NCBI GenBank assembly: GCA_002352145.1 | Contig: DEHX01000003.1 | Span: forward strand, 4,348 to 26,501 | Source: Chitinophagaceae bacterium UBA2789 | Lineage (GTDB): Bacteria > Bacteroidota > Bacteroidia > Chitinophagales > Chitinophagaceae | Direction: 5' to 3' | DNA: 22,154 nucleotides | Shown: positions 1 through 6,466 of the stretch, piece after piece | Numbering within the stretch: the first letter of the stretch is position 1 | Layout: every line of letters begins with the position of its first letter | Translations under genes and position numbers: made by a program | The notes under the pieces: model-generated | Told to the model about the DNA's origin: nothing | Databases searched by the model: none | Seen by the model: only the letters and a program-made list of their open reading frames with translations

Positions 1-1176
1 ACTATGATGCTGGAAGGTGCACCGGGGCTGAAAGAAGAACACCTGCCCGTTTTTGACTGTGCCAACAAATGCGGCCAGAAAGGCCAGCGTTATATCCATG
101 CCCATGGTCATATCCGTATGATGGGAGCTGTACAGCCCTTTATCAGCGGTGCCATTTCCAAGACTATCAACCTGCCGCATGAAGCAGAAGTGGGGGAGAT
201 AGCAGAAGCGTATCATCTGAGCTGGAAGCTGGGCCTGAAAGCCAATGCCCTTTACAGAGATGGTTCTAAACTGAGTCAACCGCTCAGTAATAAGAGTGAT
301 AAGAAGAAGAAAACCGGAGATGAAAAATCAACAGTTGACAGTCAGCAGTCCGCAGCCAACGAGCAACTGGCGTCGGCCAACGAATCGAATATCGTTGATC
401 TGGGCAAATTAACTGTAGAAGAGCTGCTGGAAGAAGTACAGAAAAGGGTACAGGCTTCACCTGATACGCAACTGAAACGTAAACTGGCCAGCATTGTAGA
501 AAGAAGAACATTGCCTGCCAAGCGCCGCGGCTTTGTACAAAAAGCAAAGATCAACGGTCAGGCTGTATTCCTACGTACCGGTGAATACAGTGATGGTACG
601 CTGGGAGAGATATTTATTGATATGGCAAAAGAAGGAGCTACGATGCGCAGCATGATGAACTGCTTTGCCATTTCTATCTCAATCGGTTTGCAATATGGTG
701 TACCGCTGGAAGAGTTCATTGATAAATTTGCCTTTACCCGTTTCGAACCATCCGGATTTGTAGAACACCCGAACATCAGGACAACTACTTCAATAGTAGA
801 TTTCATCTTCCGTGTACTCGGATATGAATACCTGGGCCGCACCGACCTGGTACATGTATTGGATAAACCCGAAGTGATGAATACCGGTTCAGATGACTGG
901 GATGAGATCCCCTCCAACGGACTGGAATATGCAAAGGACCCTGAATTATCCAGTGTAAGGATTACTCCTTCATCGGGAACGGTAGCTCCCCAGCCGGTAA
1001 GAAACCAGCGTACAGCACAAACGGTAAAGGCGGATGCGGGAACCGGCGCTATGAATGAAGCATTGAAGGGCATGCAGAGTGATGCACCTGCCTGTAATGT
1101 ATGCGGCAATATCATGATGCGCAGTGGTGCCTGCTACAAATGCCTGAACTGTGGCAACCAGGGAGGTTGTGGTTAA
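1..1176 (+). CDS. nrdJ: Vitamin B12-dependent (class II) ribonucleotide reductase, C-terminal part (5' truncated)
   Basis: This is the 3' end of an adenosylcobalamin-dependent ribonucleotide reductase, which makes deoxyribonucleotides in the cytoplasm. The reading frame is open from the first base, so the gene begins outside the window and the ATG at position 4 is only an internal Met. Of the 391 visible residues, the early part carries the conserved block VFDCANKCG, HGHIRMMGAVQPFISGA and SWKLGLKANALYRDGSKL, which is typical of NrdJ. A charged low-complexity linker follows at about residues 95-125. Next come LPAKRRGFVQKAKI and LRTGEYSDGTLGEIFIDM, conserved in long class II enzymes. The last 27 residues form a Cys-rich tail (CNVCG, CYKC, CGNQGGCG). 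In this family such tails hold a zinc site and the cysteines that re-reduce the active site. The catalytic Cys and radical-site region lie upstream and cannot be judged. Any B12 riboswitch would also lie upstream. Confidence 0.96.
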   Translation, partial: TMMLEGAPGLKEEHLPVFDCANKCGQKGQRYIHAHGHIRMMGAVQPFISGAISKTINLPHEAEVGEIAEAYHLSWKLGLKANALYRDGSKLSQPLSNKSDKKKKTGDEKSTVDSQQSAANEQLASANESNIVDLGKLTVEELLEEVQKRVQASPDTQLKRKLASIVERRTLPAKRRGFVQKAKINGQAVFLRTGEYSDGTLGEIFIDMAKEGATMRSMMNCFAISISIGLQYGVPLEEFIDKFAFTRFEPSGFVEHPNIRTTTSIVDFIFRVLGYEYLGRTDLVHVLDKPEVMNTGSDDWDEIPSNGLEYAKDPELSSVRITPSSGTVAPQPVRNQRTAQTVKADAGTGAMNEALKGMQSDAPACNVCGNIMMRSGACYKCLNCGNQGGCG

Positions 1177-1190
1177 ATTGTCAAGGACGG

Positions 1191-1222
1191 TCCGCCTTTA
1201 CTAGTAATATCGGCGGATTTTT
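1191..1222 (+). terminator. Rho-independent terminator after nrdJ
   Basis: TCCGCC (1191-1196) pairs with GGCGGA (1212-1217), followed by a T run. It starts 15 nt after the nrdJ stop codon. Confidence 0.7.
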
Positions 1223-1256
1223 AGAAAAACCAAATAAAGAAAGTACCCATTAATTC

Positions 1257-1287
1257 CATCCCGGCCATTGAGCCGGGATGTTTTATT
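1257..1287 (+). terminator. Second hairpin terminator downstream of nrdJ
   Basis: A perfect 9-bp stem, CATCCCGGC (1257-1265) with GCCGGGATG (1272-1280), has a 6-nt loop and is followed by TTTTATT. It lies 35 nt beyond the first hairpin, so nrdJ appears to have a double terminator. Confidence 0.75.
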
Positions 1288-1383
1288 AGGTAAAAATGCT
1301 ATCCGAAAAAAGAAGTTTTCAGTAGTAATTCCCTTCTTGTTTTATCAGCAGCTTTTTTATTTTACAACCAAAATCTGATACCC

Positions 1384-1515
1384 ATGAAGAATGCTACAAG
1401 GATCGTTATGGTTTTGCTGTTAGCCAGTTTTTTATTCCAGGCCTGTAACAGGGCTATGAGTCCCTATGAGGCCGCCAATAACCCACGGGGAAAGCATTGC
1501 AGAGATATAAAATGA
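1384..1515 (+). CDS. Small (43-aa) predicted lipoprotein of unknown function
   Basis: This short ORF runs from ATG to TGA. The peptide begins MKNATRIVMVLLLASFLFQA and then has Cys21. That is a basic N-terminus, a hydrophobic core and a lipobox-like end (FQA-C), so it should be a signal peptidase II substrate. The mature part would be only 23 residues from Cys21, polar, with the stretch NRAMSPYEAANNPRGKHC and a second Cys at position 39. There is no clear ribosome-binding site, which is usual in this phylum. It follows the nrdJ terminators, so it needs its own promoter; none is obvious. I do not recognise the family. The coding call rests on the signal peptide and lipobox and on the neat stop just before the palindrome at 1520-1550. 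A chance ORF is possible but less likely. Confidence 0.6.
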   Translation: MKNATRIVMVLLLASFLFQACNRAMSPYEAANNPRGKHCRDIK

Positions 1516-1519
1516 GGCT

Positions 1520-1550
1520 TTGTCACCCTGAGCTTGTCGAAGGGTGACAA
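1520..1550. repeat. REP-like palindrome, probable bidirectional terminator
   Basis: Perfect 10-bp arms TTGTCACCCT (1520-1529) and AGGGTGACAA (1541-1550) flank an 11-nt centre, GAGCTTGTCGA. It sits in the 39-nt gap between the stop codons of two convergent small genes (1515 and 1555). From general knowledge, CACCCTGAGC...GAAGGGTG palindromes are dispersed in many bacterial genomes as intergenic repeats. This is the only copy I found in the window. Confidence 0.7.
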
Positions 1551-1554
1551 GCGG

Positions 1555-1701
1555 TTATTCTGCCCCGAAAATATTGTTAACCGCACCCTCCAGCATAGGG
1601 AATTTCTCTACTACGAAATTTTTTATCGTGGCAATGGCTTGTTTGGCCTGCTCATCAGTAAGTCCTGCTTCGGTTTTCAGTTTTTCAATTAATTCTTGCA
1701 T
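1555..1701 (-). CDS. Small (48-aa) helical protein of unknown function
   Basis: This minus-strand ORF runs from ATG at 1701 to TAA at 1555. The peptide begins MQELIEKLKTEAGLTDEQAK and ends FPMLEGAVNNIFGAE. It has no signal peptide or membrane segment. The composition and heptad-like spacing of hydrophobic residues suggest two or three short amphipathic helices. The phrase LTDEQAKQAI followed by a glycine turn looks like the small helical proteins common in Bacteroidota, but I cannot name a family. It lies 84 nt downstream of clpX on the same strand. A hairpin (1721-1744) ends 19 nt before its start, so it is expressed either by read-through from clpX or from a promoter near that hairpin. Its stop abuts the palindrome at 1520-1550. 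Confidence 0.7.
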   Translation of the reverse strand: MQELIEKLKTEAGLTDEQAKQAIATIKNFVVEKFPMLEGAVNNIFGAE

Positions 1702-1710
1702 AGTATTATA

Positions 1711-1744
1711 TTAAAAGAAATGGTCAGACTAAATTGTCTGACCA
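1711..1744 (-). terminator. Hairpin between clpX and the 48-aa gene (terminator or 5'-UTR stem)
   Basis: Perfect 9-bp arms TGGTCAGAC (1721-1729) and GTCTGACCA (1736-1744) have a 6-nt loop. On the minus strand they are followed by TTTCTTTT (1711-1720 region). This fits a terminator for clpX. Because it ends just before the next start codon, it could instead be a structured leader of the 48-aa gene. Confidence 0.6.
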
Positions 1745-1785
1745 AATATCCTAATTATCTTTTTAAATCCGATCAACGAAGGTAC

Positions 1786-3024
1786 TTACGCCACTTTCAA
1801 CAAACTCAGCTTGCTCTTATCAAATTTGCGTTTGGCATATTCCAGGTCGAGGGTAAACTGGGTTTCTTTTGATGACGGAAGCTCATACATCGCATCAATC
1901 AATATTCCTTCGCAAATACTTCTCAGGCCTCTTGCTCCGAGTTTGTATTCCATGGCTTTTTCTACCATGAAGTCAAGCACATCTTCTTCAATGGTGAGTT
2001 GTATGCCTTCCAGTTCAAATAATTTCTTGTACTGCTTAACCAATGCGTTTTTGGGTTCAGTCAAAATGGCTCGCAGGGTAGTTGCATCCAGCGGATCAAG
2101 ATGTGTTACCACCGGTAATCGTCCCAGCAATTCAGGGATAAGACCAAATGCCTTCAGGTCGGTAGCATTTACATAACGCAACAGGTTTTTCTTCATGGTT
2201 TCCTGCATTTCCTTGTCCACATTAAAACCAATGGTGTTGGTTTGTACCCTGCGGGCAATGATCTTGTCAATGCCGTCAAATGCGCCACCGCAGATGAAGA
2301 GAATATTCTGTGTGTTGATCTTGATAAGCTTTTGCTCCGGGTGTTTGCGTCCGCCCTGTGGTGGTACCAGCACATCTGTTCCTTCCAGCAGTTTTAGCAT
2401 TCCCTGCTGCACACCTTCACCGCTAACATCACGGGTAATAGACGGGTTGTCACCCTTGCGGGCTATTTTATCAATCTCGTCAATATATACAATGCCCCGT
2501 TCAGCGGCAGCTACATCATAGTTACATACCTGTAATAACCTGGTAAGAATACTTTCAACGTCTTCGCCCACATAACCGGCTTCGGTAAATACCGTTGCAT
2601 CAACAATCGCAAATGGTACATTAAGCATCCGGGCAATGCTTTTTGCTAATAAAGTTTTACCTGTACCAGTTTCTCCCACCATTATGATATTGCTCTTTTC
2701 AATTTCAATATCATTACCGTTATCGGCCGTTTTTTGCTGTAATCGTTTATAGTGATTGTAAACAGCTACCGCCAGCACTTTTTTGGCTTCATCCTGGCCG
2801 ATGGCGTATTCGTCGAGAAATTTCTTTATTTCAACGGGTTTCTTAACTGTGAGTTTGAAGGAAGAATTACTGCGGTCGTCTTTAATGGCCAGTTCCTGGT
2901 CAATGATCTCCCGGGCATGTTCTACGCAGTTTTCACAAATATGTCCTTCCTGGCCGGCGATGAGAATCTTTACTTCATCACGGCTGCGGCCGCAAAAAGA
3001 ACAGTGTAGTGGATTTTTTGCCAT
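1786..3024 (-). CDS. clpX: ATP-dependent Clp protease ATP-binding subunit ClpX
   Basis: ClpX is the AAA+ unfoldase that forms a hexamer on ClpP, recognises tagged substrates and threads them into the protease in the cytoplasm. The 412 residues match the usual length. The N-terminal zinc-binding domain has Cys8, Cys11, Cys30 and Cys33. The Walker A motif GETGTGKT is at 117-124 and Walker B (VYIDEIDK) ends with the catalytic Glu183. The pore loop GYVG is at 150-153, the RKH substrate loop at 226-228, and the ClpP-docking IGF loop at 265-267. The sensor-2 region GARGLRSICE lies near the C-terminus. All key residues are present. The ATG gives MAKNPLHCSFCG, the expected N-terminus. It follows two clpP genes but is separated from them by a hairpin terminator and a possible own promoter. 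Confidence 0.98.
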   Translation of the reverse strand: MAKNPLHCSFCGRSRDEVKILIAGQEGHICENCVEHAREIIDQELAIKDDRSNSSFKLTVKKPVEIKKFLDEYAIGQDEAKKVLAVAVYNHYKRLQQKTADNGNDIEIEKSNIIMVGETGTGKTLLAKSIARMLNVPFAIVDATVFTEAGYVGEDVESILTRLLQVCNYDVAAAERGIVYIDEIDKIARKGDNPSITRDVSGEGVQQGMLKLLEGTDVLVPPQGGRKHPEQKLIKINTQNILFICGGAFDGIDKIIARRVQTNTIGFNVDKEMQETMKKNLLRYVNATDLKAFGLIPELLGRLPVVTHLDPLDATTLRAILTEPKNALVKQYKKLFELEGIQLTIEEDVLDFMVEKAMEYKLGARGLRSICEGILIDAMYELPSSKETQFTLDLEYAKRKFDKSKLSLLKVA

Positions 3025-3066
3025 TTTTTATAAGGTAAAACGAATTACCAACGAATTCGTAACTCA

Positions 3067-3074
3067 CAAAATTA
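3067..3074 (-). promoter_or_regulatory. Candidate -7 element of a clpX promoter
   Basis: On the minus strand this reads TAATTTTG, a full match to the Bacteroidota -7 consensus TAnnTTTG. It lies 43 nt upstream of the clpX ATG and just after the clpP2 terminator stem. A good -33 TTTG/TTG is not evident, so this is a motif match only. Confidence 0.4.
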
Positions 3075-3075
3075 T

Positions 3076-3101
3076 AAAACCGCCCCGATTGAGGCGGTTT
3101 T
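3076..3101 (-). terminator. Terminator between clpP2 and clpX
   Basis: AAAACCGCC (3076-3084) pairs with GGCGGTTTT (3093-3101) over 9 bp with an 8-nt loop. Both sides are AT-rich (TTTTATAATTTT on the minus strand, TTTTATTTTAT on the plus). It lies in the 138-nt gap after the second clpP. Confidence 0.75.
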
Positions 3102-3162
3102 ATTTTATATGCACCTTGCAAAAACCTGCAAGTGGGCCATATATATGCTTGAGTTCAGCCTG

Positions 3163-3792
3163 TTACAAGCTCTCTACAATCCCGTCAACTATACCATATT
3201 CAATGGCTTGTTTGGCATCCATCCAGTAGTCACGGTCAAAATCTTTCATGATCTGATCAACTGTTTTGCCGCAGTTTTTTGCCAAAATCGACGCACCGAT
3301 CTCTTTTACCCGCAAGGTTTGACGGGCCTGAATTTCCAGGTCGGCACTTACTCCCTGTATATATCCGCCTAAAGAAGGCTGGTGTATCATTACCTCACCA
3401 TGGGGGTAGATGTAGCGTTTCCCTTTTACACCGCCGCTCAGCAGGATGCTTCCCATAGATGCTGCGAGGCCCATGCATATCGTACTCACGGGGCTTTTAA
3501 TCATTTGCATGGTATCATACATTACCATGCCACTGGTAACCACACCGCCCGGGCTATTAATGAAAAACTTAATTTCTTCTCCGGGTTTATCAGCATCCAG
3601 TAACAGCAATTTGCTAACCACATCTTTGGCGCTTTTATCATCCACAACACCCCAGAGATATATAGCTCTTTTTTCAAAGAAGAGTTTTTCTAATTTTTTT
3701 CCAAACATGCCGATGTCACTTTTGGATTCCTCTTCCTTCTCTTCTTCATCTTCTGCTTTCCAGTCGTTGTATATAAATTGTTTGCGGTTCAT
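3163..3792 (-). CDS. clpP: ClpP-family serine protease, divergent second copy
   Basis: This is a Clp protease proteolytic subunit paralogue of 209 residues, lying 27 nt downstream of the first clpP. The catalytic triad is complete: Ser112 in GLAASMGS, His137 in VMIHQPS, and Asp188 in DFDRDYWM. FINSPGGVVTSGMVMYDTMQ is the conserved handle-side region. The N-terminus is unusual. In place of the normal gating hairpin (RSxDIYSRLLKER-like, intact in the first copy) it has a strongly acidic stretch (EDEEEKEEESKSD, residues 14-26) followed by MFGKKLEKLFFEKRAIYL. This suggests a different axial gate. ClpP paralogues in other bacteria can form mixed two-ring complexes. I infer, but cannot show, that this subunit pairs with the first. 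The absence of IGF-pocket or triad loss argues against a dead copy. Confidence 0.93.
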   Translation of the reverse strand: MNRKQFIYNDWKAEDEEEKEEESKSDIGMFGKKLEKLFFEKRAIYLWGVVDDKSAKDVVSKLLLLDADKPGEEIKFFINSPGGVVTSGMVMYDTMQMIKSPVSTICMGLAASMGSILLSGGVKGKRYIYPHGEVMIHQPSLGGYIQGVSADLEIQARQTLRVKEIGASILAKNCGKTVDQIMKDFDRDYWMDAKQAIEYGIVDGIVESL

Positions 3793-3819
3793 GTAATACT
3801 TTTAAAGGGTTAAGTTTCT

Positions 3820-4512
3820 TTAGTCTTTCTTTTGTTTTCTTGGGTTTGTTAATAATACCTCATCAATAAGACCGTAGTCTTTAGCTTCTGAAGCAGTCAT
3901 CCAGTTGTCCCTGTCAAAATCTTTTTCAATCTGATCAATAGGTTTACCTGTATGAATATTCACTACTTCATACAATTCTCTTTTCAGTTTGCGGATTTCA
4001 TTGACGGTGATTTCAATATCGCTTGCCTGGCCGCCAATTGCCCCGCTGGGCTGATGCATCATGATGCGTGAATGCTTCAGTGCAGCCCGTTTGCCTTTTG
4101 TTCCGGCACCCAGCAGCACACAAGCCATAGAAGCAGCTACACCAATACAAATGGTGGCAATGTCAGGACTTACATATTGCATGGTATCATATACTCCCAG
4201 CCCGGAGTATACACTGCCGCCCGGACTGTTTATGTACATGTTGATGTCTCTTGAACGATCGGTAGAATCAAGGAACAGCAACTGAGCCGTTACAATATTG
4301 GCAATTTCATCATTTATCGGATAGCCTAAAAAGATGATACGGTCCATCATTAATCGACTATATACATCCATCACTGCCACATTCAGGGAACGTTCTTCGA
4401 TGATATTAGGCGTCATGGCAGTTACAAGATGAGAAGCATAACTATTCAGCTTATTACTTGAAATGCCGTGATGTTTTACTGCGTATTTTTCAAATTCAGA
4501 ATTAAAACTCAT
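3820..4512 (-). CDS. clpP: ATP-dependent Clp protease proteolytic subunit ClpP, canonical copy
   Basis: This is the serine peptidase that forms the degradation chamber of the ClpXP complex. It has 230 residues, with an N-terminal extension of about 35 residues and a lysine-rich C-terminal tail (NPRKQKKD). The axial-loop and first-strand region IIEERSLNVAVMDVYSRLMM is the canonical form. The catalytic residues are Ser128 (GVAASMACVLL), His153 (MMHQPSG) and Asp202 (FDRDNWM). NSPGGSVYSGLGVYDTMQ matches the conserved core. The ATG gives MSFNSEFEKYAVKHHGIS, plausible for this phylum. It lies downstream of tig (259-nt gap with a terminator) and is followed after 27 nt by the divergent clpP, so the two clpP genes are very likely co-transcribed. 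Confidence 0.97.
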   Translation of the reverse strand: MSFNSEFEKYAVKHHGISSNKLNSYASHLVTAMTPNIIEERSLNVAVMDVYSRLMMDRIIFLGYPINDEIANIVTAQLLFLDSTDRSRDINMYINSPGGSVYSGLGVYDTMQYVSPDIATICIGVAASMACVLLGAGTKGKRAALKHSRIMMHQPSGAIGGQASDIEITVNEIRKLKRELYEVVNIHTGKPIDQIEKDFDRDNWMTASEAKDYGLIDEVLLTNPRKQKKD

Positions 4513-4521
4513 GAAAAAATC

Positions 4522-4631
4522 GTTTAAAGTTTACGGGTTTAAGGTTTAAAGCTTTTTATTGTTGGAGTTTTCTGACGGAAAAGTATATTTTCCAAATTCG
4601 GGGGTCCAACGTTGAACTTTAAACTTTAAAC
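4522..4631. repeat. AT-rich inverted repeat in the tig-clpP gap
   Basis: GTTTAAAGTTTA (4522-4533) is matched by its exact complement TAAACTTTAAAC (4620-4631), about 86 nt apart. Degenerate copies lie next to each arm (GGTTTAAGGTTTAAAGC; GTTGAACTTTAAACTTTAA). The arms lie between the clpP start and the tig terminator. Function unknown. Confidence 0.6.
4578..4609 (-). promoter_or_regulatory. Weak candidate promoter for the clpP pair
   Basis: The minus strand shows TTG (4607-4609), a 21-nt spacer and TACTTTTC (4578-4585), which has 7 of 8 agreement with TAnnTTTG. It lies 66 nt upstream of the clpP ATG. The spacing fits the phylum's promoters, but the match is imperfect. Confidence 0.3.
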
Positions 4632-4708
4632 ATGAACACCCCAAATATCCGTCCAAATAGCAAAACCACAAAATCAGTGACAAGTTGACTGTTTTTGTTT
4701 GACAGTAT

Positions 4709-4748
4709 AAAAAAAAGGTTGATTAGTTATTATCCTAATCAACCTTTT
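4709..4748 (-). terminator. Rho-independent terminator of tig
   Basis: A perfect 14-bp stem is formed by AAAAGGTTGATTAG (4713-4726) and CTAATCAACCTTTT (4735-4748), with an 8-nt loop. On the minus strand it is followed by an uninterrupted run of T residues. It begins 24 nt after the tig stop codon. Confidence 0.9.
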
Positions 4749-4771
4749 AACCAGTTTACTTTTAAGCTTAA

Positions 4772-6145
4772 TTAATGATGGTGGTGCTGATGCTCTTCCA
4801 CCATTTTGGTGAAATCTTCTGCTGAAATTTCTTTATCTGCAGGGTTTACCTGGCCGGCAGCCCATTCAAATATTTTCTGAGTTTGAATACGATTGTAAGA
4901 ATCTTCCACATATTTTCTGTCCTTCATCATTTTCTCTACATAGTCATTTACCCATGGTTGGTCATCGCTGAGGTTGGCACCGCCCATGTAACTAAACAGT
5001 TGCTGTTTGGCAAAATTTCTGATTTCGTCGGGGTTAACCTGGATGGCGTTGTCCTGAACAATTTTATCAGATATCAGTGTCCATTTTAACTGGCTGAGGA
5101 ATTTAGGGAATTCTGCCTCTACCTCTTCATCTGACTTTTGGGTCTCACCCTGTGACTTTACCCATTTTTTCAGGAAACCTTCCGGAAATTCAATGTTGGT
5201 ATGATCAACCAGTTCATGAAATACCTGGTCGTGTATCTGATTCATCGCCTGCCCGTTCCAGTAAGCCTGTATCTCGTCTTTTACTTTGCTTCGGAATTCG
5301 CCTTCTGTAACCACACTCTGGTTAGGGAACAATTGGTTGAAGAATTCTTCATTCAGTTCTCTTTTTTCCTGGATGCCGATTTTAGTGATTTCTATCTTGA
5401 AATATTTATCAGCTGCTGAAATGTCATCTTTTAAGCCAAGATCGCTGATGATCCATTCCCTTTCTTTATCGTCAAAAGCGGATTTCAGTTGTGCCACTTC
5501 TGCATCACCTACCTTTTTGCCCATCCATTTATTGCGGAAATTTTCAGCAAAATATTTAAGCAGAACAGAATTATCTTTCTTGATACCGCCTTCCGTTTCA
5601 TTACCCTCAGCGTCTGTTTCAGTTAAAACAATATTCAGCACATTATCATCTGAATTGATGCTGTCTTCATCTTTCATATTGCCATACCGGTTCTGCAGAC
5701 GGGTAACTTCATTATCGATCATTTCTTCAGTAACCTTTACCACATGGCGAGTAATTTTTGCCTTACCCAGATCAGGTAGCTGGAAAGAAGGTTTCATTCC
5801 TATCTCAAAATGAAATGTATAATCAACTGGATTATTTACATCCAGCTGGCGGAAATCAGATTCCATTGGCAAAGGCTGGGCAAATATATCCAGGTTGTCA
5901 TTTTGCAGATAGTTGATCAGTTCCCGGTCTACCGACTTCAATACTTCATCGGTAAACAAAGAAGGACCGTACATTTTTTTAATTAATCCGGCAGGTACCA
6001 TTCCTTTACGAAATCCGGGGATATTGGCCTTCTTGCTGTATTCTTTCAGTGCTTTTTCAAAAGAGGGGAGATAATCGGTCTTTTCCAGTTTCACGGTCAG
6101 CTTTTCATGCAGCAGGCCGATGTTTTCTTTGGTAACTGTAGCCAT
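4772..6145 (-). CDS. tig: Trigger factor (ribosome-associated chaperone)
   Basis: Trigger factor binds the ribosome at the exit tunnel and shields nascent chains. The start is the ATG at 6145 (MATVTKENIGLLHEKL), giving 457 residues. A longer frame reaches 6265, but that extension runs through the 3' part of the tRNA-Leu gene and is an artefact. The ribosome-docking signature GFRKGMVP is at residues 44-51, within the N-terminal domain. The central PPIase (FKBP-like) region at about 150-245 is poorly conserved and may be inactive, as is common in Bacteroidota. The C-terminal helical chaperone domain fills the rest. The protein ends in EEHQHHHH, a natural histidine-rich tail. It lies immediately downstream of tRNA-Leu and upstream of clpP-clpP-clpX, the common tig-clp order. 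A strong terminator follows. Confidence 0.95.
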   Translation of the reverse strand: MATVTKENIGLLHEKLTVKLEKTDYLPSFEKALKEYSKKANIPGFRKGMVPAGLIKKMYGPSLFTDEVLKSVDRELINYLQNDNLDIFAQPLPMESDFRQLDVNNPVDYTFHFEIGMKPSFQLPDLGKAKITRHVVKVTEEMIDNEVTRLQNRYGNMKDEDSINSDDNVLNIVLTETDAEGNETEGGIKKDNSVLLKYFAENFRNKWMGKKVGDAEVAQLKSAFDDKEREWIISDLGLKDDISAADKYFKIEITKIGIQEKRELNEEFFNQLFPNQSVVTEGEFRSKVKDEIQAYWNGQAMNQIHDQVFHELVDHTNIEFPEGFLKKWVKSQGETQKSDEEVEAEFPKFLSQLKWTLISDKIVQDNAIQVNPDEIRNFAKQQLFSYMGGANLSDDQPWVNDYVEKMMKDRKYVEDSYNRIQTQKIFEWAAGQVNPADKEISAEDFTKMVEEHQHHHH

Positions 6146-6170
6146 TGTTGTTAATTGGGTATTAGTTAAT

Positions 6171-6214
6171 TGGTTGATTGGAAACCAGCCTAAAACCAAT
6201 TCACCAATCAACCA
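6171..6214 (-). promoter_or_regulatory. Inverted repeat between tRNA-Leu and tig
   Basis: TGGTTGATTGG (6171-6181) and CCAATCAACCA (6204-6214) form a perfect 11-bp stem with a 22-nt loop. It lies in the 81-nt space between the tRNA 3' end (6227) and the tig ATG (6145). There is no T run, so it is more likely a leader or processing structure than a terminator. Confidence 0.5.
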
Positions 6215-6226
6215 TTTCCTAAGCAG

Positions 6227-6308
6227 TCCGGATGGAGGGACTCGAACCCCCACACCTTGCGGCATCAGATCCTAAGTCTGACGTGTCTACCAATTTCACC
6301 ACATCCGG
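6227..6308 (-). tRNA. tRNA-Leu (anticodon UAG)
   Basis: On the minus strand the acceptor stem CCGGATG (6308-6302) pairs with CATCCGG (6234-6228), with discriminator A at 6227. The anticodon arm is TCAGA-CTTAGGA-TCTGA, giving anticodon TAG. A long variable arm (about 13 nt, TGCCGCAAGGTGT) marks a class II tRNA. The D arm contains TGGTAGACA and the T arm contains GGTTCGAGTCC. CCA is not encoded. The gene is 82 nt long. Confidence 0.97.
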
Positions 6309-6355
6309 TTATTCAACAGCTCATACTTATAAGCTATTATCCTGTTTTGGGGTTG

Positions 6356-6363
6356 CAAATGTA
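6356..6363 (-). promoter_or_regulatory. Candidate -7 element upstream of tRNA-Leu/tig
   Basis: The minus strand reads TACATTTG, an exact TAnnTTTG match, 47 nt upstream of the mature tRNA 5' end. No exact -33 TTTG is seen at the expected distance. Confidence 0.45.
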
Positions 6364-6433
6364 GGTCATTTTGCCTTATTGGAACCATTAAAAGTCTTTT
6401 AATGCTTTATGGGTGGCAAAAACCTGCAAAAAT

Positions 6434-6466
6434 GTTTTTTCTAACTATATAAAATTTGTACGTTTG
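6434..6466 (+). promoter_or_regulatory. Candidate promoter of the 737-aa surface protein
   Basis: TACGTTTG (6459-6466) is an exact TAnnTTTG match, with a T-rich -33-like stretch GTTTTTT (6434-6440) 18 nt upstream. It would give a 5' UTR of about 140 nt. Confidence 0.45.

Noticed and set aside
4632..4688. 18-codon plus-strand ORF in the tig-clpP gap
   Set aside because: It is too short, has no signal or family resemblance, and starts in the AT-rich repeat.
6146..6265. 40-residue N-terminal extension of trigger factor (MPQGVGVRVPPSG...)
   Set aside because: It is the minus-strand frame running through the 3' part of tRNA-Leu and its spacer. The family's normal N-terminus begins at 6145.
3118..6429. 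14-nt direct repeat GCAAAAACCTGCAA at 3118-3131 and 6416-6429
   Set aside because: One such match is expected by chance in a window this size, and the contexts are unrelated.
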